In this document: one piece after another, positions 47,365-59,035 of the stretch
How the letters are laid out: each line of letters begins with the position of its first letter
Numbering within the stretch: the stretch's first letter is position 1
From: Mytilus edulis
Lineage: Eukaryota; Mollusca; Bivalvia; Mytilida; Mytilidae
DNA: 64,000 nucleotides
Direction of reading: 5' to 3'
Assembly (NCBI RefSeq): GCF_963676685.1
Contig: NC_092357.1
Span: forward strand, 23,464,647-23,528,646
Made by a program: the position numbers and the translations under genes
Notes under the pieces: model-generated
Told to the model about the DNA's origin: nothing
Seen by the model: only the letters and a program-made list of their open reading frames with translations
Databases searched by the model: none

Positions 47365-47640
47365 AAAATCACTCCGAGGAAAATTCAAAACAAAAAGTCC
47401 CTAATCAAATGATAAAACAAATAAAACAAATGGACTACAACTGTCATAATCCTGACTTGGTACAGACATTTTCAAATGTAGAAAATGGTGGAATGAACCT
47501 GGTTTTATAGCGCTAAACCTCTGTATGGAAGTCGTATCAAATTCCATTATATTTACAACGATGCGTGAACAAAACAGACATGAACAAAATTGACAAAATA
47601 GGGATACAGCAATCATCACCGTGTCATAATCTCAATCAAA
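47365..47640 (-). repeat. R5 repeat copy, extended
   Basis: Reverse R5 (ACTCCGAGGAAAATTCAAAA, TGTCATAATCCTGACTTGGT) with the same extra block as 14765-14990, including AAATTCCATTATATTTACAA. Confidence 0.65.
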
Positions 47641-47649
47641 AGGGATTCC

Positions 47650-48150
47650 TTATATATGTAGGTAGCATGATCTTATTTAGTTCCATAGTAGGTCAATTGT
47701 ATCAACTCAAAACACATAGCAATACCCAAATGGATCTGTTGTTGTTGTAACTTTCTTATCTTTTATCTTCAATTTCATACATTTAACAGTATTGCGTTCG
47801 TTATCGCTGTCCTTTTTCTTTAATAATGGTGATCTAACATTGCTTTTATAACATGTCAGACTTGAAGCTGGACATATATTTCAAAAACAGTTAGGTATAG
47901 ACATCTTTTATGACATAGAAGTTGAAATGTACATTAACAACAAACATTATTAGTGTTTAATGTTTCTGTGTTAATTGAGGTTTTATGTTTGGAAACTCAG
48001 ATTTTGTCACGAATCATAATAGAGACAAGGCATTGGCAAATAAGTCGACAAATCTAAGTAATTTATCATTTGACATGAATGTTGATTTGTCATTTCGAAA
48101 CTATAACACAAGAGGGTCTTGAAGGTTAGGATGTTTTCCTTTTCTGATTT
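47650..48150. other. AT-rich intron DNA
   Basis: Nothing recognised. Confidence 0.45.
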
Positions 48151-48159
48151 GTTTTATTA

Positions 48160-48270
48160 TTTTAAAATTGAGAATGGAAATGGGGAATGTGTCAAAGAGA
48201 CAACAACCCGACCAAATGAAAAACAACAGTAGAGGGTCACCAACAGGTCTTCAATGTAGCGAGATAGGCC
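48160..48270 (+). repeat. R1 repeat copy
   Basis: AATGGAAATGGGGAATGTGT through GGTCTTCAATGTAGCGAGA. Then it joins an R5-like piece (CTTTTGATTTTACCATTTG). Confidence 0.75.
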
Positions 48271-48837
48271 ATTGACTGTATTCCATTTGTTTGATATGTG
48301 TGAGCTTTTGATTTTACCATTTGATACATTCTTTACATTTAAGAACCTAATCATTCACTTCACTTTACTTTATTACCATTTTCCTATATTTGATAATTGT
48401 TTGGCTCAGAACAAAGAATTTAATTAAGTTTATTTCAGAAATAAAACAAAAATTGTTAACTTAATTGATGAGTAATTAAAAGGAAAGACCTAATGCAATA
48501 TTCATTATTAAACAAACATCATTAAATGAAGCTAATTAACTCATTTAGAAATATCACTATTTGATAAAAAGGAATTAATTAAGCCAATTGTTGGTTATCT
48601 TATTAACTTGAGATACGCATATTATTTGTAAAATGTGACATGGAACATCAAAAAGATTGAACAGCAAAACAACAGAAGCAACAAAGTATTCAAATAAATA
48701 GATAGATTCTCAAAGCAACAAATGAACTCCCTGGGTTTTTGATAACGCTAAAAGACTTAGTCTACTGACCTGCTTTTGTATTCGCTAGAAAGAATTATCT
48801 GAAGTTCTGTTTAACAATTAAGAACAAATTGTTACTT

Positions 48838-48890
48838 GGATGGAGAGTTGTCTCATTGGCACTCATACCACATCTTCCTATATCTATTAA
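48838..48890 (-). repeat. R2b 5' fragment
   Basis: TGGATGGAGAGTTGTCTCAT through ATCTTCCTATATCT. Confidence 0.7.
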
Positions 48891-49164
48891 TATCTATTGA
48901 CACATCTGTGTCTTCTCTGCTATCGTTCACTGAAATATCGTCATTTGAGCTTCATGGACCAGCAATAGGTTGTAATTTAGGTTGGATATCTGCTTGATCA
49001 GGATTCGTTACTATTAGAGCTCGCTCTGCCTCTACACCAACCCCTACCATCACGCCCACATATTCTAGTAGAGTTTGGTGGAACTCTGTATTGTTTCCGA
49101 GAAGTCTACGTATTAATCCGAAATAGAAGGAATGGAACTGTATTGATATGGAACACGATATTGA

Positions 49165-49925
49165 CGTTATTGCTGAGAACGTAGTAAGATTGCTATATTA
49201 ACGTAGTAGAAGCGTGTTAAGATCGTGTTGCAATCGGATAACTCGTGGTACGGTCGTAGTGAGAACGTGATGAACGTAGAACGATCTTGATAAGCGTAGT
49301 GAGGTCGCAGAATATTAAGCGCAGTGAGAACGTGGTATTATCGTAGCGGGATCATTGTAGAAGCGTAATGAGGACGTAGTAGCATCGTGAAAGCAACGAA
49401 AATTTTACGACCTCACCTCGATCTGAATTTATGTCGAGCAAACAAACAAAACCTGGACAGATTTAATATATTTTATGAGAAAATGACAATGAGAATGATG
49501 GTCGTAGTATGAACGTAGTCAGGTCGTAAGAAGAGCGTGATGAGGACGGCAAGTGCGTGTTGGAATCGTATTATGGTCGTGAACAGCGTGGTATAGTCGT
49601 AGCGGAAGCGTAGTTGGGTCGCGGTAAGAACGTGATGGTCGTAGTGAGGTCGTAATAACGTCGCTGTGAGATCGTAGCGCAGTCTCTCCGAATAAAATCA
49701 CGCTTTCGCTACGCTCTCGCTACGATTGTACAGCGACCTTTGCGATCTTACAACGATCTTAGTGCGCTCTCACTACGCTTCTACTACGAGTTGACTTCGC
49801 CATGACCACACCACGATTGTTTTGAACATGTTCAAAGTTGGTCACGCTCATCACGATCTTTAAGACCTCACCACGACCGTGATACGACCTTACAGCGATC
49901 TACACAATCGTATTACGATCATCAA
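49165..49925. repeat. Strand-switching array of CGTAGTGAG-like short repeats
   Basis: From about 49165 to 49395 and again 49497-49690 the sequence is made of degenerate ~9-10-base words of the type CGTAGTGAG, AACGTGATG and GGTCGTAGT. From about 49700 to 49925 the same words appear in reverse complement (CTCACTACG, CTACTACGA, CACGATCTT). A spacer with an AT-rich core separates the first two blocks. It is much richer in CG dinucleotides than its surroundings. The last block ends about 300 bases before the GPCR exon. Best explained as subterminal repeats of a foldback DNA transposon; no transposase is seen. Confidence 0.75.
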
Positions 49926-50233
49926 AATTTGCATTGTTTTTTACAGAATTGCTTAAAATTTTGTTATAGAAATTTCAAAAAACAAAAATGGAAACAGCAT
50001 AATTTTTAAACAACTTGGTCTTCTGATAATATATCAATTGTTCTGATACACTAAACAACTTACTTGTGTTCTAATAAGTTCAATTTGATTTATTAGAATC
50101 TCTCCAAAGAACAATGTTTGAACTTACACATCTGAATGTATAGTTTTCTTTGACCTGCACTGTATTTGCCTTAAAAACTGAAAAAAAATATAAGCAATAG
50201 TATATCATATAATATAAAGTCACATTTACGTAC

Positions 50234-51188
50234 CTGTAAAAGGTGCAGTGAAATCATACACAGACCACATCTGAGCAATAAAAAATGGACCCCAGCAAAG
50301 AAGATAGCACGTGACAACAATCAGGGTCATTTTGATTGTCTTGATCTTTGATTTAGATACCTTTTTCGTATGCACACGTGGTTGAATTATCTTTGATTTG
50401 TCATTGGTTGTCCGATGTGTGTCATAATTACCGTTTCTAGACTGCGTTTGACGTTCATAACCAGTTCTATTATCCATCGACTGCCATACAACATAGCATA
50501 TTCTTCCATAAGTAAAAACTAGTGCCAGAAACGGAACTAGGTAAATCGACACAAATATCCACGTAATATAGGCCTGCAGATGTGACATTGGTCCGTTACT
50601 TAGTGATTCCCAGCAATCGTATTCGTTACTTCCGGGAGAAACTTCCACATAGGAAAAAAATATAAGCTGAGGAATCGAAAATGCGAAGGATAAAAGCCAT
50701 GCTACGGATACCATAAAATGGACACGTTTAATAGTCCATGTCTGGCTGTTGATTGGATAACAGATGGAAAAGTATCTATCTAAAGCAGTGGTTATAAGCA
50801 CGTAAGACGATGAATACATTGAAATTAACTGGACGTATTTAACAAACTTGCATAGAACATTATTTCCCTGGAACCTATACGTCAAGTCCCATGCAAACTG
50901 TGGCAATTGGTTGAAAAACGCTAATGACAAATCTGCAATACACAAATGAATTATAAACCATTGCATCCGTGTCAGCTTTTTACGGTGACATTTTAAGGCG
51001 ACAATTACAAGCACGTTTCCAATTACTGCTGTTATGAACATAAACGCCAGCACAGCTAATTCAAATTTAGCAAGAAACTCGTTCCGTGCATAACCGGGAA
51101 GGTTACCAGTATTGTTTGTTATGTTACTATTTTCTGTTATGTTGTTGACCAAAGATAATGCACCATCGTAGAGTGTTGAGTTGTTCAT
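50234..51188 (-). CDS. Vasopressin/oxytocin-type GPCR, exon with TM1-TM6
   Basis: Encodes residues 1-318 and the first base of codon 319 of a class A neuropeptide receptor that should sit in the plasma membrane and signal through G proteins. Seen in the translation: four N-glycosylation sequons in the N-terminus (N3, N16, N22, N25), TM1 about 42-66 with G58-N59, TM2 with LCIADL around 82-87, C113 at the start of TM3 and C192 in extracellular loop 2 (likely disulfide), D137-R138-Y139, TM4 about 157-178, TM5 about 205-228, a basic third loop, and TM6 with KTIKMTLIVVTCYLLCWGPF. The stretches TYRFQG, FSIPQLIFF and YDCW match the vasopressin/oxytocin receptor pattern better than CCAP or neuropeptide S receptors, the nearest alternatives. 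The ATG at 51186-51188 is the first in frame. A splice acceptor (ATATTTCAG) lies about 20 bases upstream, suggesting a 5' UTR intron. The exon ends at TTTACAG before donor GTACGT at 50233. The likely ligand is a conopressin-like nonapeptide, by inference. Confidence 0.88.
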
Positions 51189-51209
51189 TTTCAGCTGTAC
51201 ATCGAATCT

Positions 51210-52240
51210 GAAATATGAATGATGCGTAAAGTATAAATGTATAATATAAAATGATACGAAAAAATATCTTTTTAAATGCTCATTTATCCATAGATGAATG
51301 TTTTGAATATATAATATCTATGGTTTACCTCATCAAGACAAAGTAGAATTCATAGAAAATTGAGCAAAGTATGCGGAAAGTCTATGAATACACACTTATA
51401 TATTATAAGTATATTGTAAATCCTGTTATTCCTTTAAAGCGTGGTATTCACCTAATCAAAATAGAGCAGCAGTTTGAAGTAAATTAAATAAAAATGAGCA
51501 TAATCTCGTGCAATCTCATGAAATCCCGTGACTTGTTATCTTCTTCTGTCTTCCTACACATCCTTTTACAATTTTCTTTTTAAAAAAATGATTTAAACCA
51601 GCTATGTAATGGTCTGTCACTGATGTCATGAAGTATTATTGTGAAATAAAAGACAATATCTGTTGACATGTTAGAACAAACATTGACAAACGCAATACAC
51701 TGTTAATCCCCCGACAATTCGTGTCCATCTGCTTGTGATTGCGTAAAGTATATATCTTTCAGAAACAGTTGCAGGCTTTAGAAAATGGTGTTAGAACTTG
51801 TAAGTGATCCGCACGTATTACAAGTAACTACGCATACATTTTGAATTACTAAATTCATTAAATAAAACAATATTGCAGAATAAGAGCAACACAAAAGAAT
51901 TGTAGGTTATATGTTATAATAAATTTCAAATGAAGATAATAAATCAAAGGAAGTTTTATGCGGTTGTTATAACCTGTATGGTAGTATAAGTAAAATATTC
52001 CTGGAATTCTAAATAAAAGGAAAAATATTTTTTTGAGATCAATGGAAACTGTTGAACGTACCATTGAACCTTAAACACCTGTTTCGCTTTTATTGATGTA
52101 ATGTGTTTATAATTTATTTGTATTAATTGTAACTTTCCGCATGAGAGAATTGTAGTCTGGTATTAATAAAGGCAAATAAACAGATCATATTGCGATGAAA
52201 AGCAGTAAGAAAACTACCTATAAACACCATGTTGTTCTAA
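51210..52240. other. DNA upstream of the GPCR coding exon
   Basis: AT-rich. Apart from the probable splice acceptor at 51208-51209 (minus strand), no promoter element or 5' exon can be named. Confidence 0.45.
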
Positions 52241-52242
52241 TT

Positions 52243-52703
52243 AGTTATCAAAGGTACCAGGATTATAATTTAGTACGCCAGACGCGCGTTTCGTCTACAT
52301 AAGACTCATCAGTGACGCTCAAATCAAAAATATTTATAAACCCAAACTAGTACAAAGTTGAAGAGCATTGAGGATCCAAAATTCCTAAAAGTTGTGCCAA
52401 ATACGGCTAAGGTAATCTTTGCCTGGAATAAGAAAATCCTTAGTTTTTCAAAAAGTTCAAAGTTTTTTATACGGGAAATTTATAAAAATGACCACATTAT
52501 CGATATTCATGTCAACACCGAAGTGTTGACTACTGGGCTGGTGATACCCTCGGGGACGAAACGTCCACCAGTAGTGGCATCGACCCAGTGGTGTAAATAG
52601 TTATCAAAGGTACCAGGATTATAATTTAGTACGCCAGACGCGCGTTTCGTCTACATAAGACTCATCAGTGACGCTCAAATCAAAAATATTTATAAACCCA
52701 AAC
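52243..52703 (+). repeat. R6 with partial tandem duplication
   Basis: A full R6 unit (CCAGACGCGCGTTTCGTCTA to GCATCGACCCAGTGG) followed at an offset of 356 bases by a second copy of only the first 105 bases (52243-52347 repeated as 52599-52703), apparently identical. The 80-residue frame across it is repeat-derived. Confidence 0.85.
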
Positions 52704-52709
52704 AAAGAG

Positions 52710-54040
52710 AGGTTAAATCTTCACAGAAACGTGCAAAATTATTACTCGTCTCGAAGTGTTATATAGTTTTGACAAAAAATTACTGATCCAAATCTTATTT
52801 TGAATTCTGTCAAAAATGAAAAAAAAGACATCAATGCAGCTGAAATACTCATGATTGAAGGATGATTTAGTGACCTTAAATATTTCTACGAATCATCGGA
52901 AAAAGGGGTTCTGATAAATAAGAATCGTTTTCTAAATTATGTTTTTTTTCATTTTCTAGATAAGATTGCATGCTGTAAATAAATCATAATCAGAATACTT
53001 TTAAGTGATTATAAGAAAATCCTTTTGTTGGTTGTGTAACGTCGAGTGGCAAATATTTCATACATAATGAATATGGTTTTACAATATTTAAATACACTAT
53101 ATTAATATCATTAATACTTTATTATTTCGTTTGTTTATTGATCAGTATTTTTGTCAATATTGCAGTAATTCCGTTTTGGACACAAACAAAACTAAAAACA
53201 ATAACAGAATGAGTCCAACAGACCAGAAATAAGATATATGCCAAAGACACAGAGGAAAGAAAAAACGAAAATGAGGAACGTGATTTGTAATTATTTAATA
53301 AAAAAAATAATAACCGAAAGTTTACTTAATTAAGAATGAACCAATCATGACAAAAGCGTTTATATATGTGTCAATGACTCCAGAATGCACCAGAATGATT
53401 TGCGAACTAATGTGACGAGACTGTCATTAATGTTATGTTTTGTCAAATTTGTCACAAGTTTCCATTATTTATAAAGTTAATTATATCGCAGTCACGTATG
53501 AATACCATTAACATAGCAGTAATTCGAGTTTGACTGATCATTCAATAAATATTATGTCAGTGAGTTAAATAAAAGTAATCAATTACCCACTTATGAAACA
53601 GACACCTTGCCAATCATTTGTGTACAGATATTTTTCTAGAATGCTGGATTCGGTTAAGTGTTAATCTATTTTTTTTTCACTTCTCGTGACAATCTCGCGG
53701 GATTATATATTTTCTTCTCATTGTGTTATTCAGATCTTCTGAAATATTAAACTTTGTCAGAGGATTTTAGACATCTATCTGATACCTTCATGTTTAACTG
53801 TTACAGAAAAACAAGTATTATTTTTTTTTCGATTTGATGTTTAATTTATAAGCTGTGATTGTGCTGAAGTAAAGCCGATATATTCCATTAAGACGTCAAT
53901 GTGTCGAGATAAAAAAAATGAAATCCTTAAGTGTTCAGACTTCATTCTTCATATAGTGCTGTCGTAGAGGACTGAAATAAAAACAATCATGACAAGAGTT
54001 GCAATGTTTCCTCCCGAAATTATTACTGATTAAAGAAATT
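52710..54040. other. AT-rich intergenic DNA
   Basis: Nothing recognised. Confidence 0.45.
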
Positions 54041-54044
54041 AAAC

Positions 54045-54160
54045 TTTGAGCTTTGCCCATTGTTGAAGGCCGTACGGTGATCTATAGTTATTTATGCCTG
54101 TGTCATTTTGGTCTCTTGTGGACAGTTGTCTCATTGGCAAGCATGCCACATCTTCTTTTT
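54045..54160 (-). repeat. R2 5' fragment
   Basis: TTGAAGGCCGTACGGTGATC through ATTGGCAAGCATGCCACATC. Confidence 0.75.
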
Positions 54161-54299
54161 TATATTGCAAACGGACAGCCTAACGAAAAATAATACAGGT
54201 TTCAACGCACTGTAAACCGCAGTTCTATTCATTCATAATTGTTGAAATATAAAATACAAAGACGAACAAAATACCAACATAATAAAGATTAAAAAAAAT

Positions 54300-54420
54300 G
54301 TAGACAATGAAATTATCAAATCTGTTTTGTTCCAGAGCCTGTAATTCAGTGGTTTGCGTTTGTTGCTGTTTTCCACATTTATTTTCGTTTATAATTTCAG
54401 AATAAATCAGGCCGTTTATG
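54300..54420 (-). repeat. R2 internal fragment
   Basis: CCTGTAATTCAGTGGTTTGC through AATAAATCAGGCCGTTTATG. Matches the middle of R2, separated from its 5' part by unrelated DNA. Confidence 0.6.
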
Positions 54421-54539
54421 GTTTTCTGTTTTGATTTTTTTTCCAAATTTAAGATACAGGATAAAAATAAATCCAATTAGTCACCCCTGTGGTCTTTTGT
54501 GGCATTACTATATATGATATCTACTATACATGTACAGTT

Positions 54540-54720
54540 GGGATTTTACTCATTGTTGAAGATTGTATAGTGCCCTATAGTAATCCACATCCTCATCCGT
54601 TGGTCTCTGATGGATATAAAAAGAAGATGTGGTATGATTGCCAATGAGACAACTCTTCACAGGAGACACAATGATTTGTTTCATTGGTAATCATATCTCA
54701 TCTTCCTATTTTTGTATCTC
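54540..54720. repeat. Head-to-head R2 fragments
   Basis: A reverse piece (CTCATTGTTGAAGATTGTAT) meets a forward piece (GAAGATGTGGTATGATTGCC, ATGAGACAACTCTTCACAGG), then another reverse piece (ATTGGTAATCATATCTCATC). Confidence 0.6.
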
Positions 54721-54852
54721 AGTTTTTGTCTGAAAGATTATCAAAAGTCCAATTCAGTTAACAAATAAACCCTATGTTTATTTTGAATATTTTTATAGTC
54801 TATATTAGATTAATTAGGAATAACAATAGTTTAAATAGTAAACTTCTGCTTT

Positions 54853-54924
54853 GACAGTCGCAAAAACCACGGTACGCGTCGCAAAGACTACGGTACGCGT
54901 CACAAAGACCACAATACGCGTCGC
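54853..54924. repeat. 21-bp minisatellite with ACGCGT cores
   Basis: About 3.5 copies of TACGCGTCGCAAAGACCACG-like units. In one frame they read as the heptad TKTTVRV, but no larger gene surrounds them. Confidence 0.7.
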
Positions 54925-55199
54925 CTGTAAATCTGTATTTCGGACCGTCAAATTACCGTCAAATTACCAACTGAAAAAGACAGCTTTTGAAACACAGTCT
55001 CTAGTTCCTTCTAAAGTGTATAACATGTGTTCTCTGATGTATGCTTTCATATAATTTATCACTCTGAATCTAAGCCACTGCTTTTTAGTTGTCTTAAAAT
55101 AAATTGGAAAATATACATATTGGAACACTTGATTTTCCTATGCTTAAATACGTCATTACAATCATATTTAAGTCATTAAAAACTAATGATCGATTGCAG

Positions 55200-55610
55200 T
55201 ATGAAATTCATAATGTAATCAGTTTCTTTGAGGTATATAATAAATATGAAATAAATACATTGGAAGGATAAAATATCTTAGACCTGGAGCGTTATGTAAG
55301 CAAAGTTAAGTATCTCGATTATTAAACGTTAGAAATATTCTAAATTGTTTTAAGTTCATCGTTCATATGGTTTGTAATAAATATACAAATAAAAGCACTA
55401 AATGCACATACTCGTCATAAATATTAGAAATATTCTCGAGTTTTTATTTCATATGGTTTCTAATAAATATACAAATGTATAGCGTATGCATATATTACTA
55501 TAATAAAAATCAGAAGCAGCTAAAGATTGTAAAGTTCATATAGTTTCCAATAGATATACAATTGTACTTAATTCCTGCATATATTTATATCACGATCATA
55601 ATAAAATCAA
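55200..55610. repeat. Diverged ~110-bp tandem repeat
   Basis: TTAGAAATATTCT, TTCATATGGTTT and AATAAATATACAAAT recur in order near 55330, 55425 and 55540, with an older copy near 55200. Confidence 0.55.
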
Positions 55611-55760
55611 CGGTACATAGTTTGTTGCACCAGATGCGCATTTCGACAATACATGTCTCTTCAGTGATGCTCGTGGCCAAAATATTTGAAATCCAAAGCT
55701 TATATAAAAGATGAAGAGCTATAATCCAAAAGGTCCAAAAAGTATAGCCAAATAATGTTA
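55600..55760 (+). repeat. Variant R6 5' part
   Basis: CCAGATGCGCATTTCGACAA, then CTCTTCAGTGATGCTCGTGG and AAGATGAAGAGCTATAATCC. A separate subfamily from the CCAGACGCGCG type. Confidence 0.6.
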
Positions 55761-55769
55761 GAAATATTC

Positions 55770-56860
55770 TTAAGCTTTTTAATGTCGTAAGGTTAAAGAT
55801 AAATTAACAATTGAACTCCTTCGTTTGCTCATCTGTTGTAAAATATATACTTGTTTTAATATATTCATGATATACAAGTTAACGTTACACGCACCGTTCG
55901 TTTAAAAAAAAAAGTACTATTATGTGGTTACAATGAGAGTAAGCTTATCCCTTACTCTGGATTTGTCAGTACGGTGAGTAAGCTTGCTCCCTACGCCGAA
56001 TTGCTAAGTATGCATATGGGAGGGTTAGCATGCCCCTTTACGCTAGATTTGTTTGTATGAAAGTGGGATTGCCAAACCCTTCAATTTTCAGTTGTCTGCT
56101 TATTACATATGATATGTCTTTGAAAACAGTTATGTGATCTTCGCTCTATTAATTTTAATTGTCACTTTGGTGTATACGTCTACTTTTTTTGTAAAAATAT
56201 TTCAATATGCTTCAATCACTCATTGGAAGAATCTTGCCTAAGACTAAGGTTATATATAATCAAATAAATGTTACAATTCTCGAGACAATTGCCATTCGCA
56301 CATAAAGATTACTTTTCAATCATTGTATTGCTAGAATGAGTTGAGGTCTGGGGTCAATTAATCAAGGTTAAAACCTTTGATGTCTGTCTCACTCCGTCCA
56401 GTGGTCTTCATGGCAATGATGGATTATTACTGACCAAGACTGACCAAGACTGACCGTTATGATTGATAAGATAATACACAAAGGCCAATTCAATTCATCA
56501 TTATATCAAGAGATATGTAAAGAAGAATAGTCTATGGATAATTCATTTCATCATTGTGATTGTTTTTACGATTGAAAAGTATAATGTTATTGTTTTAATC
56601 TTCTTCTTCTTCTTGTCTCCGTATAAGCATCCTTTATAAGGATCCCCACCATAAGTTATGGCGTATAAAGGAAGCATTTGGAGCCTGTATCGGTACAGAT
56701 TAATGTGAGCATTTGCCTACCCAATTCCCCAGCCAGGCCGTGACGGGTCTTATTACCAGAAAGTTAACTTTCCCTAAACATAATACAATATAACAAAATA
56801 AAACATACCAACTCACACACTCACCTGATTCGCTCAGTCCTCAAAGTATAAAAAGTGTAT
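55770..56860. other. Intergenic DNA
   Basis: Imperfect repeats of GAGTAAGCTTGCTCCCTACG near 55935-56050 and three copies of AAGACTGACC near 56435-56465. No gene seen. Confidence 0.45.
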
Positions 56861-56867
56861 TTTTTCT

Positions 56868-58380
56868 ATGTATCAAATATCCTTTTTAATATATGTTTGT
56901 TTTAAATGGGAAAGGGTCACCCCGGATGCCCCACAAATGCCTTGGCAAAATACGTCTAAGGTAATAACGAGGAATCGATTAGGAGAAAATCTATCAAAAC
57001 CGACACTACCAAATGCCCTGCTGTATCAAGGTAGAGGAAAGCCGAAAATCCTACTGAAAAGGATCTCGGAAAGAAACTACCGATCCATTAGGAGAACAGC
57101 AAGAACTCTCAGACTTCAAATGATAGGTCTGATAGTTTCCAATGGAAACTACTAATGGATCCCATATGGGCAGAGCACATGTCTCAAACGTACCTGAAAA
57201 TATCTGCAGAGGTTTTCCTCAACAAGAAAATAATGACCGAAATTGAAAGTATATAATGTATGGATGATAAAGTGCATCCAAGAAACAATTTAGAAGACTA
57301 ATTTGGATGATGTTGATGGATTCTCTGCAAAAATTCACGTCCGTTCTCATCGACACCCACCGGCTCAACCCATACAGCATGGTAAGACTACATGTATATT
57401 TGCACTGCATATTTCTAAACATATTTACATGTATATAAGAAGTAATATGTGCTTATAATTAATATTAAAATTAAAAACTTCAATTTCCTAACACACTTCC
57501 GCCTCATTGGCTTTGGTTGCTTGCTTGTAAATATAGTGCGGTAAGTCATTAGGGTATTTTTTTCTGACTGAGTCAAAGCAATTGATGACTTGAGAATTGA
57601 CATCTGCTGCATCATCGCTTAAGTATATGTTATTTAGGAATGAGCTCAAACTATCAATGCACCATGTTTACAGACAGAAAGACACAATTTCTGCCAACTG
57701 TTAGACATATATATACTTCTACAAACTGTTCAGGTAAAAAAAAGCTATGAAGGTTTGTTATATACTTGCCAGTCTTCGTATCCTTATCATAATAACATAA
57801 TATCGCTATGATGTATATGTAATATTTTCCTTCAGACTTTAACACATGCATCCACCCAATCACAACATGCATATTAGCAAATCATAAATAACGAGGTTCT
57901 AATGGCTTTTTCATCAGATTATTGGTATGTACAGCATTTAAAATATATTTTATCGTGTCAACATGCTGACGAAATTTTAGATATATCATACCTATATGTA
58001 TGATTAAAAAATAAATGAGTTGGGATAATCAGCGGCTGTTGAATGTAAACAGCTCATGTTTACCTATGTAAAAGACAACGTGTGTTTGATCAAGCTATTA
58101 AACTTTCTTCTTTATAGTGTAGATTAAACAAACATGTGGTAACACATGCAACTATGCAATTTCACTGACAGAATTGAAGTCCTTTACTTTTTTCAAAAAT
58201 ATATTTCAATGATACATTTGTCGCGATCGTGTGTTGTGTATTCCACGAACTATGTTCGACGAATCAAATAATTTCTATATGCATGCATGCAGACTTTGCC
58301 AAAACCGAAAAAGTAAATACCCACGAAAATATCATTTTTGTTTAATATACGAAAATAGGTACCTATTGAAAATTTATGAA
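56868..58380. other. Intergenic DNA with an unassigned frame
   Basis: A 95-residue plus-strand frame at 56868-57155 is less AT-rich than its surroundings and basic in composition (KPKILLKRISERNYRSIRRT). It could be a decayed transposon coding piece, but I cannot name it. The rest shows nothing. Confidence 0.35.
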
Positions 58381-58384
58381 TACA

Positions 58385-59035
58385 GTTTGCGAGCTTATAA
58401 AATATATATTTATCTTCCAAGACCATCGTCTTCTTTAGTCACACTAGGAAATTTATTCAAATCAATGATTATACGAATAATATTAAAATTTGTATTTTTT
58501 AAAGGTATTTAAGAATTCAGCATAATTGGTATTCTACACATGATCTGATACAAATAGGGGCCTCGGTGGCCAAGTGGTCTAAGTATTATCAAGAGAAGAA
58601 AAAAAGAAATCACTACCGTAATCACTAGCTAGTCAACACTGAGGTTGTGAGTTCGAACTCGCTCTTGCTTTTGCGTTGCGTCAGTTTTCTATCGAAGGTC
58701 GGTGGTATTAACCTGGCACTTTGGGTCCCTCCACCAATAAAAACTGGCCGCCACGAAATAGCCCAAAAGGGGTGCTTAAAAGTTAAAATACCAAAAATCA
58801 AAACAAATCAGATAGTGTAGATAATCACCAGAAAAAAATCATAGATCCAGTCTGAGATTATATAATAACATATTTACCTTACCATGCATATTGGACAATC
58901 GTTTTCTTTAGTCACATCAAGAAATTTATTCATATCAATGTAAATTATAGATTCATTATACGAATAGTATTAAAATTTGTATTTTCTCTACATTAAAAGG
59001 TATTAAAGAATTCAGTATAATTGGTATCCTACATC
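58385..59035. repeat. Tandem duplication (~470-bp offset) interrupted by a SINE
   Basis: Segment 58385-58545 (TTTAGTCACACTAGGAAATT, AGAATTCAGCATAATTGGTA) recurs at about 58860-59035 (TTTAGTCACATCAAGAAATT, AGAATTCAGTATAATTGGTA). The SINE lies between the copies. Confidence 0.7.
58557..58811 (+). mobile_element. tRNA-derived SINE
   Basis: The head resembles a class II tRNA (Ser/Leu type): GGGGCCTCGGTGGCCAAGTG with A box TGGCCAAGTGG at 58566-58576 and B box GTTCGAACTC at 58651-58660. The body has a TCGGTGGT..TGGGTCCCTCCACC block. The tail AAAACTGGCCGCCACGAAAT to CCAAAAATCAAAACAAATC is like the conserved 3' domain shared by mollusc SINEs. It is not a functional tRNA: the anticodon arm region is replaced by A-rich sequence. 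Confidence 0.85.

Larger units (their letters stand above)
33139..50233 (-). other. ~17.1 kb phase-1 intron of the GPCR gene
   Basis: Bounded by donor GTACGT (50233 downward) and acceptor CCAG (ending at 33139), both read on the minus strand. It separates TM6 from TM7, as the large coding intron does in vertebrate oxytocin and vasopressin receptor genes (established knowledge). No further exon is needed because phases and protein join cleanly. The intron holds at least fifteen dispersed repeat copies, three MITE-like elements and a palindromic short-repeat array. Confidence 0.82.

Noticed and set aside
49519..49701. 60-residue Arg/Thr-rich frame as a gene
   Set aside because: Its composition comes entirely from the CGTAGTGAG-like repeat array.
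52358..52600. 80-residue frame as a gene
   Set aside because: It lies within a dispersed R6 unit that recurs, broken, elsewhere in the window.
56868..57155. 95-residue basic frame as a host gene
   Set aside because: No homologous pattern or splice context recognised; kept only as an unassigned frame in the intergenic entry.
58557..58640. Functional tRNA-Ser/Leu gene
   Set aside because: A and B boxes are present, but the region between them is A-rich and cannot form an anticodon arm, and a SINE body and tail follow.
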